Shown: in pieces, positions 26,123-33,975 of the stretch
How positions within the stretch are numbered: position 1 is the first letter of the stretch
Layout of the letters: every line of letters starts with the position of its first letter
Origin: Paraphysomonas bandaiensis
Lineage: Eukaryota; Chrysophyceae
Assembly (NCBI GenBank): GCA_965644295.1
Contig: CBFFRP010000669.1
Span: 1 to 61,647 of the forward strand
Direction of reading: 5' to 3'
DNA: 61,647 bases
Translations under genes and position numbers: made by a program
Notes under the pieces: generated by a model
What the model was told of the DNA's origin: nothing
The model's database searches: none
What the model saw: the letters and a program-made list of their open reading frames with translations, nothing else

Positions 26123-26344
26123 TTAACTAAATAAAACTAAAAATGTAATCATTAAAGTAAATAATGCAATTGCTTCTGTTAAAGCAAATCCTAGCATTGC
26201 TACTCTAAATAAGTCGTCTTTAATAAAAGGATTTAATGATGTAGAAACTAATAAACTAGCAAATACAACTCCAATTCCTAAACCACAACCTGCTAATCCA
26301 CTTGTACTTAAACCTGCTCCAATTTTTTGAGATGCTTCTAACAT
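26123..26344 (-). CDS. atp9: ATP synthase F0 subunit c
   Basis: A 73-residue, two-helix hairpin protein that forms the rotor ring of complex V in the inner membrane. A glycine-rich first helix (GAGLSTSGLAGCGLGIGVVF) is joined by a polar loop to the second helix. GFALTEAIALF carries the proton-binding glutamate. The loop reads NPFIKDDLF, where many homologues have an RNP-type turn. A divergent 135-bp AT-rich spacer separates it from the plus-strand tRNA cluster. Confidence 0.98.
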   Translation of the reverse strand: MLEASQKIGAGLSTSGLAGCGLGIGVVFASLLVSTSLNPFIKDDLFRVAMLGFALTEAIALFTLMITFLVLFS

Positions 26345-26479
26345 TCTTTTTTTAAAAAATATTAATTAAAATTTTATTTACCTTTATATTAATAAAAAAT
26401 TAATTTACAATTAAAAATTTGTATATTATCTAATATCTAGAATAATAATATTTATAATATTAGAATTAATTTTTATTTA

Positions 26480-26553
26480 GCCTTTTTCGTCTAATTTGGT
26501 AAGGACCTTGCTTTTTCACAGCAAAAATGTGGGTTCAAATCCCATAAAAGGTA
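26480..26553 (+). tRNA. trnE: tRNA-Glu (UUC)
   Basis: Acceptor GCCTTTT/AAAAGGT, anticodon stem TTGCT/AGCAA with loop TTTTCAC. First gene of the twelve-tRNA plus-strand run. Confidence 0.93.
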
Positions 26554-26566
26554 TTAGCTTTTTTTT

Positions 26567-26648
26567 ACTTATTTGGCGAAATTGGTATACGCGGCAGATT
26601 TAAAATCTGCTCTCTTAGGAGGTGTTGGTTCAAGTCCAATAGTAAGTA
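26567..26648 (+). tRNA. trnL: tRNA-Leu (UAA)
   Basis: Class II tRNA with a long variable arm. Acceptor ACTTATT/AGTAAGT, anticodon stem GCAGA/TCTGC, loop TTTAAAA. Confidence 0.93.
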
Positions 26649-26658
26649 TTTTTTAAAA

Positions 26659-26730
26659 GACTAAATAGCATAATTGGTAATGTCGAAGATTGCAAATCTT
26701 TTTATAAGGGTTCAAATCCCTTTTTAGTCT
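26659..26730 (+). tRNA. trnC: tRNA-Cys (GCA)
   Basis: Acceptor GACTAAA/TTTAGTC with discriminator U, typical for cysteine. Anticodon loop TTGCAAA. Confidence 0.93.
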
Positions 26731-26736
26731 TTTTTA

Positions 26737-26809
26737 GAGAAAATAGCTCAGTGGTTAGAGTATTAGCCTGTCACGTTAAAAGTCGCGGGTTCAAATCCCG
26801 TTTTTCTCG
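26737..26809 (+). tRNA. trnD: tRNA-Asp (GUC)
   Basis: Acceptor GAGAAAA/TTTTCTC with discriminator G. Anticodon stem TTAGC/GTTAA and loop CTGTCAC. Confidence 0.93.
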
Positions 26810-26821
26810 AGTTTATACTAA

Positions 26822-26911
26822 AGAATGGTGGCTGAGTGGTTTAAAGCGGTGGTTTGCTAAACCATTGTATAAATAAATTTTATACCATGGGTTCGAATCC
26901 CATTCATTCTA
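26822..26911 (+). tRNA. trnS: tRNA-Ser (GCU)
   Basis: Class II tRNA with a long variable arm. Acceptor AGAATGG/TCATTCT, anticodon loop TTGCTAA. Confidence 0.93.
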
Positions 26912-26922
26912 TTAAATTTTAT

Positions 26923-26995
26923 CGAAATGTAGCACAATTGGCAGTGTATCTGTTTTGGGAATAGAAGGTTATGTGTTCAAATCACATCATTTCGA
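26923..26995 (+). tRNA. trnP: tRNA-Pro (UGG)
   Basis: Acceptor CGAAATG/CATTTCG, anticodon stem TCTGT/ATAGA and loop TTTGGGA. Confidence 0.93.
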
Positions 26996-27010
26996 AAATT
27001 TGTTAAAAAT

Positions 27011-27096
27011 GGATAAATGGCTGAGTGGTTTAAAGTATTAGTCTTGAAAACTAACGTATTTAATAAATACCGTGGGTTCGAATCCCACTTTATCCT
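27011..27096 (+). tRNA. trnS: tRNA-Ser (UGA)
   Basis: Class II tRNA. Acceptor GGATAAA/TTTATCC, anticodon stem TTAGT/ACTAA with loop CTTGAAA, long variable arm. Confidence 0.93.
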
Positions 27097-27110
27097 TTTT
27101 AATACTTTTT

Positions 27111-27182
27111 GGCAGAATGTAGTAGTTGGTAACTTAATAGGCTCATAACCTAGAGTCGTGGGTTCGATCCCCACTTTTGCTT
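27111..27182 (+). tRNA. trnfM: tRNA-Met (CAU), initiator-like, copy 1
   Basis: Anticodon loop CTCATAA within the initiator-like arm AGGCTCATAACCT. Acceptor GGCAGAA/TTTTGCT. From position 10 onward it matches a second copy about 250 bp downstream. Confidence 0.88.
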
Positions 27183-27190
27183 AAAACAAA

Positions 27191-27263
27191 GGGGAAATAA
27201 CTTAATTGGTAGAGTGTATGCTTTGCAAGCATAAAGTTGTCGGTTCAAATCCGATTTTCTCCA
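27191..27263 (+). tRNA. trnA: tRNA-Ala (UGC)
   Basis: Acceptor GGGGAAA/TTTCTCC, anticodon stem TATGC/GCATA, loop TTTGCAA. Confidence 0.93.
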
Positions 27264-27270
27264 TATAATT

Positions 27271-27343
27271 GAATATATAGCTCAGTGGTTAGAGCGTTGA
27301 ACTTTTAATTCAAGGGTCTTGGGTTCGAATCCCAATATATTCA
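27271..27343 (+). tRNA. trnK: tRNA-Lys (UUU)
   Basis: Acceptor GAATATA/TATATTC, anticodon stem TTGAA/TTCAA, loop CTTTTAA. Confidence 0.93.
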
Positions 27344-27361
27344 TATAAGAAGTAAAAATTT

Positions 27362-27433
27362 GGCAAAATATAGTAGTTGGTAACTTAATAGGCTCATAAC
27401 CTAGAGTCGTGGGTTCGATCCCCACTTTTGCTT
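27362..27433 (+). tRNA. trnfM: tRNA-Met (CAU), copy 2
   Basis: Identical to copy 1 in D arm, anticodon arm and T arm. It differs only at the acceptor start (GGCAAAATA instead of GGCAGAATG). It may be a redundant initiator or a copy recruited as elongator. Confidence 0.85.
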
Positions 27434-27448
27434 TAATTTATTTCTATT

Positions 27449-27521
27449 AAATAGCTAACTCAATTGGTAGAGTGGCTCGCTTACAACGAGTAAGTTAGCG
27501 GTTCAAGTCCGCTGCTATTTA
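27449..27521 (+). tRNA. trnV: tRNA-Val (UAC)
   Basis: Acceptor AAATAGC/GCTATTT, anticodon stem GCTCG/CGAGT, loop CTTACAA. Last gene of the plus-strand tRNA cluster. Confidence 0.93.
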
Positions 27522-28200
27522 AACTTATTAAGTATTAAGTTCTTTTTAATGACTTGCTGTTTTAAGAAGGGTATAAGTTTATAAGTGATTTTTATGCTAT
27601 ATTATAAAAAGCAAATAAAATAAATTAAGTTTAATAGTTGAAGTAAGTAAATTATTTTAAAAGTAATTAATTGGTTAGAGTTAAGTTTTATAAAAAAATC
27701 TTTAAAGGAGGAGTATTTTTTTAAATACTCTATAAAACTATAAAATAAAATACAATTTTGTAGGTGATACTCTGTAAAAATAATGTATAATTTTTAAATT
27801 GAGACTATTTAAATTGCTATATAAAATGCCTGTTTTTTAGAAATTACTCTATAAAACTATAGAGGGAAACGGAAATTTGCAGGGGGTACCCTACAAACTG
27901 TTTTGCAACTTTTCAATTTAGTGAAGAATTAAATAATGTTAAATGGGTTTTAAGCTTAATTTTTTTAAGGCATAATAATTTTATAAAAAAAACTTTTTAA
28001 ATTTATTTTTTTTCTATTTTAAAAATTAAAAGATTTAACTTTTGTAAAAAGCAAGTAATTTTAAAACAAATTTAGAAAAATTTAAAAATGTTTGTTTTTT
28101 AGAAATTACTCTATAAATTTATAGATAAAAATATAATTTTACAGGGAATACCCTGTAAAAATACTAAATAATTTTTAAAAAATAGTGGGTTTTTATATTT
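27522..28200. repeat. Spacer with three palindromic elements and an inverted copy of the 48-kb repeat
   Basis: Three related elements lie near 27706-27780, 27838-27890 and 28095-28160. Each has ACTCTATAAA followed 20-40 nt later by a G-run/C-run hairpin, for example GCAGGGGGTACCCTAC. The part from about 27915 to 28165 is the reverse complement of the 337-bp unit in the nad1-cox1 spacer, at high identity by eye (AAGGCATAATAATTTTAT is shared). No gene is seen. Confidence 0.85.
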
Positions 28201-28278
28201 TAAAAACCTATTAATAGGAATTGAACCTAAAAAATGTATATATATGAATACTTAAATAAATTGAAAAGAATATTTTAA

Positions 28279-28611
28279 TTAAACTCCTTTTTTATAACCT
28301 GGAATAATACCAAAACCCATTAGTTCACGTAATAATACCCTTGATATTTTAAATTTTTGTAAAGTACCTCTATTACGGTTAGTAAATACACATCGTCGTA
28401 TTAATTTATTTTTTAGTCTTATTTTTTTTCTTGATAAAAATTGTAAATATAATTGTTTGTTATACTTTTTAAATAAAAGTTTGTTTTGCTTTACTTTTAA
28501 ATTTATTTTTTCAAATAAATTTATTTTTATAAAATTGTTTACAATTCTTTTTTTTTCTAATTTTTTAAAAAGGTTACGTAATTTTTGATCTTTAATTCGT
28601 TGTTTTTGCAT
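28279..28611 (-). CDS. rps14: Ribosomal protein S14
   Basis: A 110-residue small-subunit protein. The C-terminal half is conserved: RRCVFTNRNRGTLQKFKISRVLLRELMGFGIIPG matches the usual S14 RC-TGR-G--RKF-LSR---RE------PG pattern (about residues 68-105). The N-terminal half is lysine-rich and diverged. The zinc-binding cysteines found in some S14 forms are absent, as in the long C-minus type. It follows nad3 with a spacer of 77 bp and precedes the spacer holding the inverted repeat. Confidence 0.93.
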   Translation of the reverse strand: MQKQRIKDQKLRNLFKKLEKKRIVNNFIKINLFEKINLKVKQNKLLFKKYNKQLYLQFLSRKKIRLKNKLIRRCVFTNRNRGTLQKFKISRVLLRELMGFGIIPGYKKGV

Positions 28612-28688
28612 TGTTTATAAAATTGTATGTTTCTAAATATAACTAAAAGCATAAAATACAAAATCACATATATTGTCTAGTATCTAAA

Positions 28689-29054
28689 TTATTCCCAATC
28701 TAATGCACCTATATAATAAGCATAATAAAATCCAATTCCTAATTCATAAATAAAATCAAACATTCCTTCCCAACTAGATGCTTTTAAAAAACTTATGCTG
28801 ACGCTCCAGGGTAAAAAGAATATTGTTTCTAAATCAAAAATTAAAAATAAAAGTGCAATTAAATAAAAACGTACATCAAAATAATTTCTAGCATCTTCAT
28901 ACGGATCAAATCCACATTCATATGCTGATAATTTTTCAAAATCAGGTTTAAAAGGAGATACACGGTATGAAATAAATAGAAGCAAAATAGCTATTGTTAA
29001 ACATAAAGAAAAAAATATAAAAAGATTATATAAATTTTCACTAAAATAAGTCAT
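28689..29054 (-). CDS. nad3: NADH dehydrogenase subunit 3
   Basis: A 121-residue membrane subunit of complex I with three helices. The conserved loop AYECGFDPYEDARNYFDVRF (about residues 44-63) contains the switch cysteine. It is followed by LIALLFLIFDLETIFFLPW. Length is normal for the family. It lies 15 bp downstream of cox3 and is probably co-transcribed with it. Confidence 0.98.
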   Translation of the reverse strand: MTYFSENLYNLFIFFSLCLTIAILLLFISYRVSPFKPDFEKLSAYECGFDPYEDARNYFDVRFYLIALLFLIFDLETIFFLPWSVSISFLKASSWEGMFDFIYELGIGFYYAYYIGALDWE

Positions 29055-29069
29055 AATTATATTTTTATT

Positions 29070-29873
29070 TTATGCAGAGCCCCAAAGATAAAAAACAACA
29101 TATAAAAATAACCATACAACATCTACAAAATGCCAATACCAAGCTGCAGCTTCAAATCCAAAATGTTGTTCTCTTGTAAAATGGTCTAAAATTAACCTTA
29201 AAAGACAAACAATTAAAAAACATGTTCCAACAAAAACGTGAAAACCATGAAATCCAGTTGTTAAAAAAAAAATAGAACCATATACACTATCAGATATAGA
29301 GAAAGGAGCTGAATAATACTCAGCAACTTGGCATATGGTAAAAAGAATTGCTAAAAATATTGTAAGGTATAAACCAAAAAGTGCTGAAGTTTTATCTCCT
29401 AAAACAATAGCATGGTGTGATATTGTTAAGGATGCCCCAGATGTTAAAAGTAATAGAGTGTTAAGTAATGGAACTTCATATGGATCAATTACAACTAAAA
29501 ACATAGGTGGCCATACTCCACCTAATGCAATACTTGCATTGAAGCTTAAGTAAAAATAAGACCAAAAAAAAGCAAAAAAAAACATAATTTCAGAAACAAT
29601 AAAAAGAAGCATACCTAAAGCTAACCCTACTAAAACTTTTTCAGTGTGGAATCCTTCATAAACAGCTTCACGTATAACATCTCTCCACCAATTGCCTGTA
29701 GAATAAATTAAACTAAGTAATGCAATTTCAATTAAACCCCAACCCCCTTTATAATTATGAAAATACATAGCAAATCCAAATGTTAAACCTAATGCTCCAA
29801 TTGCACAAAAAATAGGCCACGGACTACTTCCAACTAAATGATAACTGTGTTTTTGACTATCTACTTTAATAAT
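29070..29873 (-). CDS. cox3: Cytochrome c oxidase subunit III, non-ATG start
   Basis: Seven-helix core subunit of complex IV. From the internal ATG (29768) only 232 residues would be made. The frame stays open upstream and encodes the universal N-terminus DSQKHSYHLVGSSPWPIF, which must belong to the protein. An in-frame TAA (29877-29879) bounds it, and no ATG lies between. The likely start is therefore ATT at 29871-29873 or 29868-29870, giving about 267 residues, a normal length. Later motifs such as GWWRDV-type TGNWWRDVIREA and the terminal WYWHFVDVVWLFLYVVFY are intact. Confidence 0.95.
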   Translation of the reverse strand: MIKVDSQKHSYHLVGSSPWPIFCAIGALGLTFGFAMYFHNYKGGWGLIEIALLSLIYSTGNWWRDVIREAVYEGFHTEKVLVGLALGMLLFIVSEIMFFFAFFWSYFYLSFNASIALGGVWPPMFLVVIDPYEVPLLNTLLLLTSGASLTISHHAIVLGDKTSALFGLYLTIFLAILFTICQVAEYYSAPFSISDSVYGSIFFLTTGFHGFHVFVGTCFLIVCLLRLILDHFTREQHFGFEAAAWYWHFVDVVWLFLYVVFYLWGSA

Positions 29874-29992
29874 ACATTAATTAAAAAAAATAAATTTTTT
29901 ACCGATAATTATAAAATTACAATCCACTTAATTAGAAATAAATTAAAGTTTATAAATTAAATATATTTAATTATAAATAAATGGTTTTTTAT

Positions 29993-30133
29993 TTATAATC
30001 TACATAAAAAGCTTAGAAATTTATAGTACCTATAAAAACGTAAAGGACGATAGGATTGTTCGAGTATAATTTGACCTTTTTGGTTATATCGAATAATGTT
30101 AGTAAATAATATTTTATTATTTTTATAACTCAT
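29993..30133 (-). CDS. Small hypothetical ORF, 46 residues
   Basis: An ATG-initiated frame lies between rps7 and cox3, ending in TAA. It is basic and aromatic, and includes the stretch GQIILEQSYRPLRFYRYYKF. I do not recognise it. Its complex composition, including C-rich codons such as CTC, TCC and CCT, stands out from the surrounding AT-only spacer. That suggests it is real and constrained, possibly a very small ribosomal protein. Chance occurrence is the alternative. Confidence 0.4.
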   Translation of the reverse strand: MSYKNNKILFTNIIRYNQKGQIILEQSYRPLRFYRYYKFLSFLCRL

Positions 30134-30149
30134 ATTTATTTTTTATATT

Positions 30150-30785
30150 TTACCACCTAAAATGGGCATTTGATCGGTTTTTATAAGCATTTAAATTATT
30201 AGCTTCTATTTGAGTTATAGCCCAACATGTTTTATTTGTAAGGGTTGTATAAATTTCAATAAACAACTTTTTTTTTAAAGAATTTTTAATCTTTTTTTTC
30301 TTTACAGCACTTAATAACCATTTTATGGATAAAAAAAATCGACGGGTTATTTTAATAAAAACAGGTATTATACTAATACGGCGTTTAAATCGAATCTGCC
30401 TTAATTCAACTCGAGTATGCAATCTTAAAAATAGCTTTAATAAAATAAAATTGCGTGACACACCTAATTTTTTTGATAACATAAAAAATACTGTAGATAT
30501 TGCATTTTCCCAAAATGCTTTTTTACCAGAATAAAAAATAAAACAAATAAATTTTTTATATAAATTAAAATGATTAATTGTAGATAATTGATGACATTCC
30601 TTATTATAGTGCCAAAGTGACTTAATGTACTTTTTTTCTAAAATTGAAGTAGGTAATTTTTTACTGAAATAAATTTTATTATGTTTTACATTTAATAAAT
30701 GTATTAGTTTATTACAATGATTTATTTGTTTAAATTGTATTTTTAATTTTAAAAGACAGAAACTTTTATTTAGCTTATTTATCAT
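30150..30785 (-). CDS. rps7: Ribosomal protein S7
   Basis: A 211-residue small-subunit protein that nucleates 3' domain assembly of the SSU rRNA. The N-terminal 70 residues are diverged. The region FIFYSGKKAFWENAISTVF, then RVELRQIRFKRRISIIPVFI and RRFFLSIKWLLSAV, follows the S7 core (RRVGG--Y-VP-------R---A-RWL). The end, NAHFRW, is the classic S7 C-terminus. It lies 69 bp downstream of rps4. Confidence 0.92.
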   Translation of the reverse strand: MINKLNKSFCLLKLKIQFKQINHCNKLIHLLNVKHNKIYFSKKLPTSILEKKYIKSLWHYNKECHQLSTINHFNLYKKFICFIFYSGKKAFWENAISTVFFMLSKKLGVSRNFILLKLFLRLHTRVELRQIRFKRRISIIPVFIKITRRFFLSIKWLLSAVKKKKIKNSLKKKLFIEIYTTLTNKTCWAITQIEANNLNAYKNRSNAHFRW

Positions 30786-30854
30786 ATAATTATTTATTAT
30801 TAAAAATTTTAAATTAAAATAAATCTATTTATATATATATACAAATAAATTATA

Positions 30855-31805
30855 TTATTTATTTAAATAATTTTTAAATTTATAATAACATAAAGGTTCT
30901 TTAATTATTGTATTTAAATCCATTAATTTAAAATTTGTTGGATCTTTTAATATAATTACGTTATTTAAATAATAATCAATTTCATAATGTGATGGAATAT
31001 GGATAACATTTAAATATTTTTGACGTATTTTTTTTAAAGAATAACTATTTTTTGAGTTAATTTTTATTATATCACCTTGTTTTAAAAAGACATTAAAATT
31101 TAATATTTTAGAAGCATTAAAAAAAGCATTAAATTTACGAAAAACTTTTATTTCTTTATTTCTAATAGCATATCTAGCTAAAAAGGGACTATTATAAATA
31201 CATAAACGCCATAAAAAGATATCAATACGATACTCCGGAGTAGTAAATAATTTAGCTAAGCTATAATTACGGGAATTATTTTTAGCAAATAAACGTTTAA
31301 AAAATGAAATAGAAAAAAGACCTTTAAAATATTTCATAAAAGCTATTTTCATATATAAGTTATCTTTAAATATAAATTTAGCACGTTTCCAAAATAATGT
31401 TTTAATTTTTATTTGAATAAAATTAAAAAAAAAATTATTTAATATTAATTGTTTTTTCTGCTCAATAATACTTAAATTTTTTTTTAAATTTAATTTTTTT
31501 TGTAAAAATAAAATTTGTTTTTTACGAAATTTATTCGTTAGTTTTTTTAAAAGAATTAAAAAAGAATTTGAAAATATAAATTTTTGTTTTATTTTTATTT
31601 TTAATAAAGCAATATTTTTTAAATACTGTTCTTTATTTTTTTTCTTATATACTTTTGAAAAAAAAGTTATATTTTTTTTAATAATATTTATTTTTTTTAT
31701 TATACCTTTCCATTTAGTACGTTTAAACCTTAAAATTCGCTTTGAAAAAAAATAAGGAAAAATATGTTTTTTATTAGTAAATTTATATTTATTAAATACA
31801 CGCAT
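30855..31805 (-). CDS. rps4: Ribosomal protein S4
   Basis: A 316-residue small-subunit assembly protein. The S4 RNA-binding domain is recognisable at about residues 189-250: TTPEYRIDIFLWRLCIYNS, then ARYAIRNKEIKV and LKQGDIIKIN, matching the usual PEYRLD--LWR-------AR--I--G-I-VN pattern. The first 180 residues are highly lysine-rich and poorly conserved, as in other protist mitochondrial S4 proteins. It ends the rps8-rpl6-rps2-rps4 block, 3 bp after rps2. Confidence 0.92.
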   Translation of the reverse strand: MRVFNKYKFTNKKHIFPYFFSKRILRFKRTKWKGIIKKINIIKKNITFFSKVYKKKNKEQYLKNIALLKIKIKQKFIFSNSFLILLKKLTNKFRKKQILFLQKKLNLKKNLSIIEQKKQLILNNFFFNFIQIKIKTLFWKRAKFIFKDNLYMKIAFMKYFKGLFSISFFKRLFAKNNSRNYSLAKLFTTPEYRIDIFLWRLCIYNSPFLARYAIRNKEIKVFRKFNAFFNASKILNFNVFLKQGDIIKINSKNSYSLKKIRQKYLNVIHIPSHYEIDYYLNNVIILKDPTNFKLMDLNTIIKEPLCYYKFKNYLNK

Positions 31806-31808
31806 AAT

Positions 31809-32378
31809 TTATTTTTTAAAAATTTTAATTAAAATTAAACCAATAAAAATTAATTTTTTAAAATCAGTTAAATCATTATAAATTTTATATGTACCAAAAT
31901 TTAAAAAACTGTCATAAGAATTTATCTCTTGAATTAAAAAAAAATTTTTATTAAATAAATTTTGACAATCATTAAAATTTAATTTTTTATCTAATGTTAA
32001 AATATTTTTATGATTTGATTGATTAATTCGTACTGGAAAAAAATTTTTTATTTTTAAAGGTATTTTAATTTTATAATGTTTAAATAATAATTTTAATAAT
32101 TTTATATTTTGATAGTTTGTAGACCAAATATACATAAAAAAAGATAATGATTTAAAAGTTAAAGCTTTTTTTATATATAAATACAGTCTAATAAATTGTT
32201 TAAAGCTTTTTAATAAATCATATAATAATAAATGCAATAAATATTTTTTTTTAGAAAATATAATTTTTTCAAGAAAGAAATTTGATATTTTTTTGCTTGA
32301 AGAACTTAACAAAATAAAATCAAAAAAGATTAAGTTATAAAATAAGTTTTTGTGTAAAGTATTATTAAAATGTTTCAT
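31809..32378 (-). CDS. rps2: Ribosomal protein S2 (diverged)
   Basis: A 189-residue protein assigned mainly from position: stramenopile mitochondria carry rps2 between rpl6 and rps4. Its C-terminus (FFLIQEINSYDSFLNFGTYKIYNDLTDFKKLIFIGLIL) resembles the short, derived S2 ends in that group. It lacks most of the bacterial S2 signature. Its ATG overlaps the TGA of rpl6 by four bases. An unrelated ORF at this position is the alternative. Confidence 0.7.
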   Translation of the reverse strand: MKHFNNTLHKNLFYNLIFFDFILLSSSSKKISNFFLEKIIFSKKKYLLHLLLYDLLKSFKQFIRLYLYIKKALTFKSLSFFMYIWSTNYQNIKLLKLLFKHYKIKIPLKIKNFFPVRINQSNHKNILTLDKKLNFNDCQNLFNKNFFLIQEINSYDSFLNFGTYKIYNDLTDFKKLIFIGLILIKIFKK

Positions 32379-32980
32379 ATTTTTTTTATTTCTTTTAATT
32401 CAATTTTATTATCGCTTTTTAAAAAAAACCCTTTGCCAGTATATAAATTTAACGGTTTTAAATTTTTTAATTTATGGCTATAATTATAAACTTCAATTTG
32501 ATTATAACCTTCTATAATTACTTTTTTTTTAAAAATAGATACAACTATAGTTTTAGGTATTGATAAATAGATTAAATGACTGAAACCTAATTTTAATTGT
32601 AAACAATTATTATCTTTAAATGTAACTTTTAAACCTGCCCCACGAATAATTAATATTTTAAAACATTTTTTTTTAAAGCTTTTACATAAATGTAATAAAT
32701 TGTTTAAAACAAAAAAAATATTATGCTTATATGCGGAAACATATTTTTGAGTGCTATCAAAAAATTTGGTATTTTCTTTTTTTTTTAAAGAAAGGGAATT
32801 TGAAAAATTAAAAATAAGTTTAAATTTTTCTTTTTTTATTGAAAAATAATTTGGAATTAAAAAATATTTATTAACTCCAGTAGAAGAGATAAATATTAAA
32901 AATTTTTTTTTATTAATAAATATAAATTTTATTAAAATTGATTTAGGAATTATAATAGTTTTAAATTTTTGATTGATCAT
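32375..32980 (-). CDS. rpl6: Ribosomal protein L6
   Basis: A 201-residue large-subunit protein. The second L6 domain is recognisable: IRGAGLKVTFKDNNCLQLKLGFSHLIYLSIPKTIVV aligns with GVGYR----G--L-L-LGFSH-V---IP. KVIIEGYNQIEVYNYSHKLKNLKPLNLYTGKGFF follows, with the G-DKQ-VG-FA--IR---PP--YKGKG-- pattern. It ends in TGA, shared in an ATGA overlap with rps2, and lies one base after rps8. Confidence 0.9.
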   Translation of the reverse strand: MINQKFKTIIIPKSILIKFIFINKKKFLIFISSTGVNKYFLIPNYFSIKKEKFKLIFNFSNSLSLKKKENTKFFDSTQKYVSAYKHNIFFVLNNLLHLCKSFKKKCFKILIIRGAGLKVTFKDNNCLQLKLGFSHLIYLSIPKTIVVSIFKKKVIIEGYNQIEVYNYSHKLKNLKPLNLYTGKGFFLKSDNKIELKEIKKI

Positions 32981-32981
32981 A

Positions 32982-33374
32982 TTATTTTACATAAAAAAAT
33001 AATTTGCCACCTATTTTTTTCTTTTTGCATTCAAAACTATTTAAAAAACCTTTGTTTGTAGAAAAAACAAGGACTGACTTTTTTTCATAAATTTTACAAA
33101 TTTCTTTAAATGTTAAAAACATTGACCATGATGGTTTTGAAACAATTTTTAAATTACTTAAATTACTTAAATTTAAAGTATATTTTAAAACAATAACTAA
33201 AGAAAATTTTCCTTGAACAGTTTTATAAATCCAAAAATCTTGAATTAACCCTTCTTTATATAATATTTTAGCTAATTTTATAAAAAATTGATTAAAAAAA
33301 CAAAAAACTAATTCTTTTTTAAATAAAGACGCATTCTTTAAAGCAATTAAAAATTTTACTGCATTATTATGCAT
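32982..33374 (-). CDS. rps8: Ribosomal protein S8
   Basis: A 130-residue small-subunit protein. The N-terminus (HNNAVKFLIALKNASLFKK) fits the S8 D-L--I-NA pattern. The C-terminal half (YEKKSVLVFSTNKGFLNSFECKKKKIGGKLFFYVK) matches the S8 G-------ILSTSKGI---EA---GGE-L--VW. First gene of the rps8-rpl6-rps2-rps4 block, directly after trnF. Confidence 0.9.
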   Translation of the reverse strand: MHNNAVKFLIALKNASLFKKELVFCFFNQFFIKLAKILYKEGLIQDFWIYKTVQGKFSLVIVLKYTLNLSNLSNLKIVSKPSWSMFLTFKEICKIYEKKSVLVFSTNKGFLNSFECKKKKIGGKLFFYVK

Positions 33375-33390
33375 AATAATATTAGATACT

Positions 33391-33463
33391 TGCTTAAAAG
33401 CGGATTCGAACCACTGACCTATGGATTTTCAATCCACTACTCTACCAACTGAGCTATTTAAGC
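33391..33463 (-). tRNA. trnF: tRNA-Phe (GAA)
   Basis: Acceptor GCTTAAA/TTTAAGC, anticodon stem GTGGA/TCCAT, loop TTGAAAA, T loop TTCGAAT. Confidence 0.93.
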
Positions 33464-33487
33464 AATTTAATGTTTTATAATAAGTTA

Positions 33488-33559
33488 ATGGAATAGAAAG
33501 ATTCGAACTTTCAATACAGCGCTTCAAAAACGCATGCCTTACCATTTGGCTATATTCCA
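33488..33559 (-). tRNA. trnQ: tRNA-Gln (UUG)
   Basis: Acceptor TGGAATA/TATTCCA, anticodon stem TGCGT/GCGCT, loop TTTTGAA. A damaged paralogue lies between atp6 and rps10. Confidence 0.92.
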
Positions 33560-33600
33560 ATCACATAAATATAAAAATTAACACGTAAGCTTGTTAAATA

Positions 33601-33683
33601 TGCTATGAAAGGGATTTGAACCCCTACTTTTATAAAAAATTAGAGCCTAAATCTAATGTGTCTACCAATTTCACCACCATAGC
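33601..33683 (-). tRNA. trnL: tRNA-Leu (UAG)
   Basis: Class II tRNA. Acceptor GCTATGG/TCATAGC, anticodon stem TTAGA/TCTAA, loop TTTAGGC. Confidence 0.92.
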
Positions 33684-33695
33684 TATATCTTTTTA

Positions 33696-33778
33696 TGAAA
33701 AAAGTAGGATTCGAACCTACGTAGGCAATAACCAATAGATTTACAATCTATCGCCGTTAACCACTTGGCTATTTTTTC
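33696..33778 (-). tRNA. trnY: tRNA-Tyr (GUA)
   Basis: Acceptor GAAAAAA/TTTTTTC, anticodon stem ATAGA/TCTAT, loop TTGTAAA, long variable arm as in bacterial-type tRNA-Tyr. Confidence 0.93.
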
Positions 33779-33795
33779 AAATTTAAACTCTTTTA

Positions 33796-33867
33796 CTCTT
33801 CAAATAGGATTTGAACCTATAACCTAACGGTTAACAGCCGTTTGCTCTACCTTTAAGCTATTGAAGA
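33796..33867 (-). tRNA. trnN: tRNA-Asn (GUU)
   Basis: Acceptor TCTTCAA/TTGAAGA with discriminator G. Anticodon loop CTGTTAA. Confidence 0.93.
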
Positions 33868-33975
33868 TTTATTTTTAAATACTTACTACTATATATTAAA
33901 TAATTATTAAAATACTTTAATAAAAATAATTTTTCTATAATTAACTATTAAAAAATCAAAAACTTAACTTATAAA

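Noticed and set aside
26977-27174. 65-residue minus-strand frame
   Set aside because: It lies antisense to trnP, trnS and trnfM genes.
28200-28262. T-arm-like AGGAATTGAACCT near the rps14 stop
   Set aside because: No acceptor stem or anticodon arm can be drawn around it, so it is at most a tRNA fragment.
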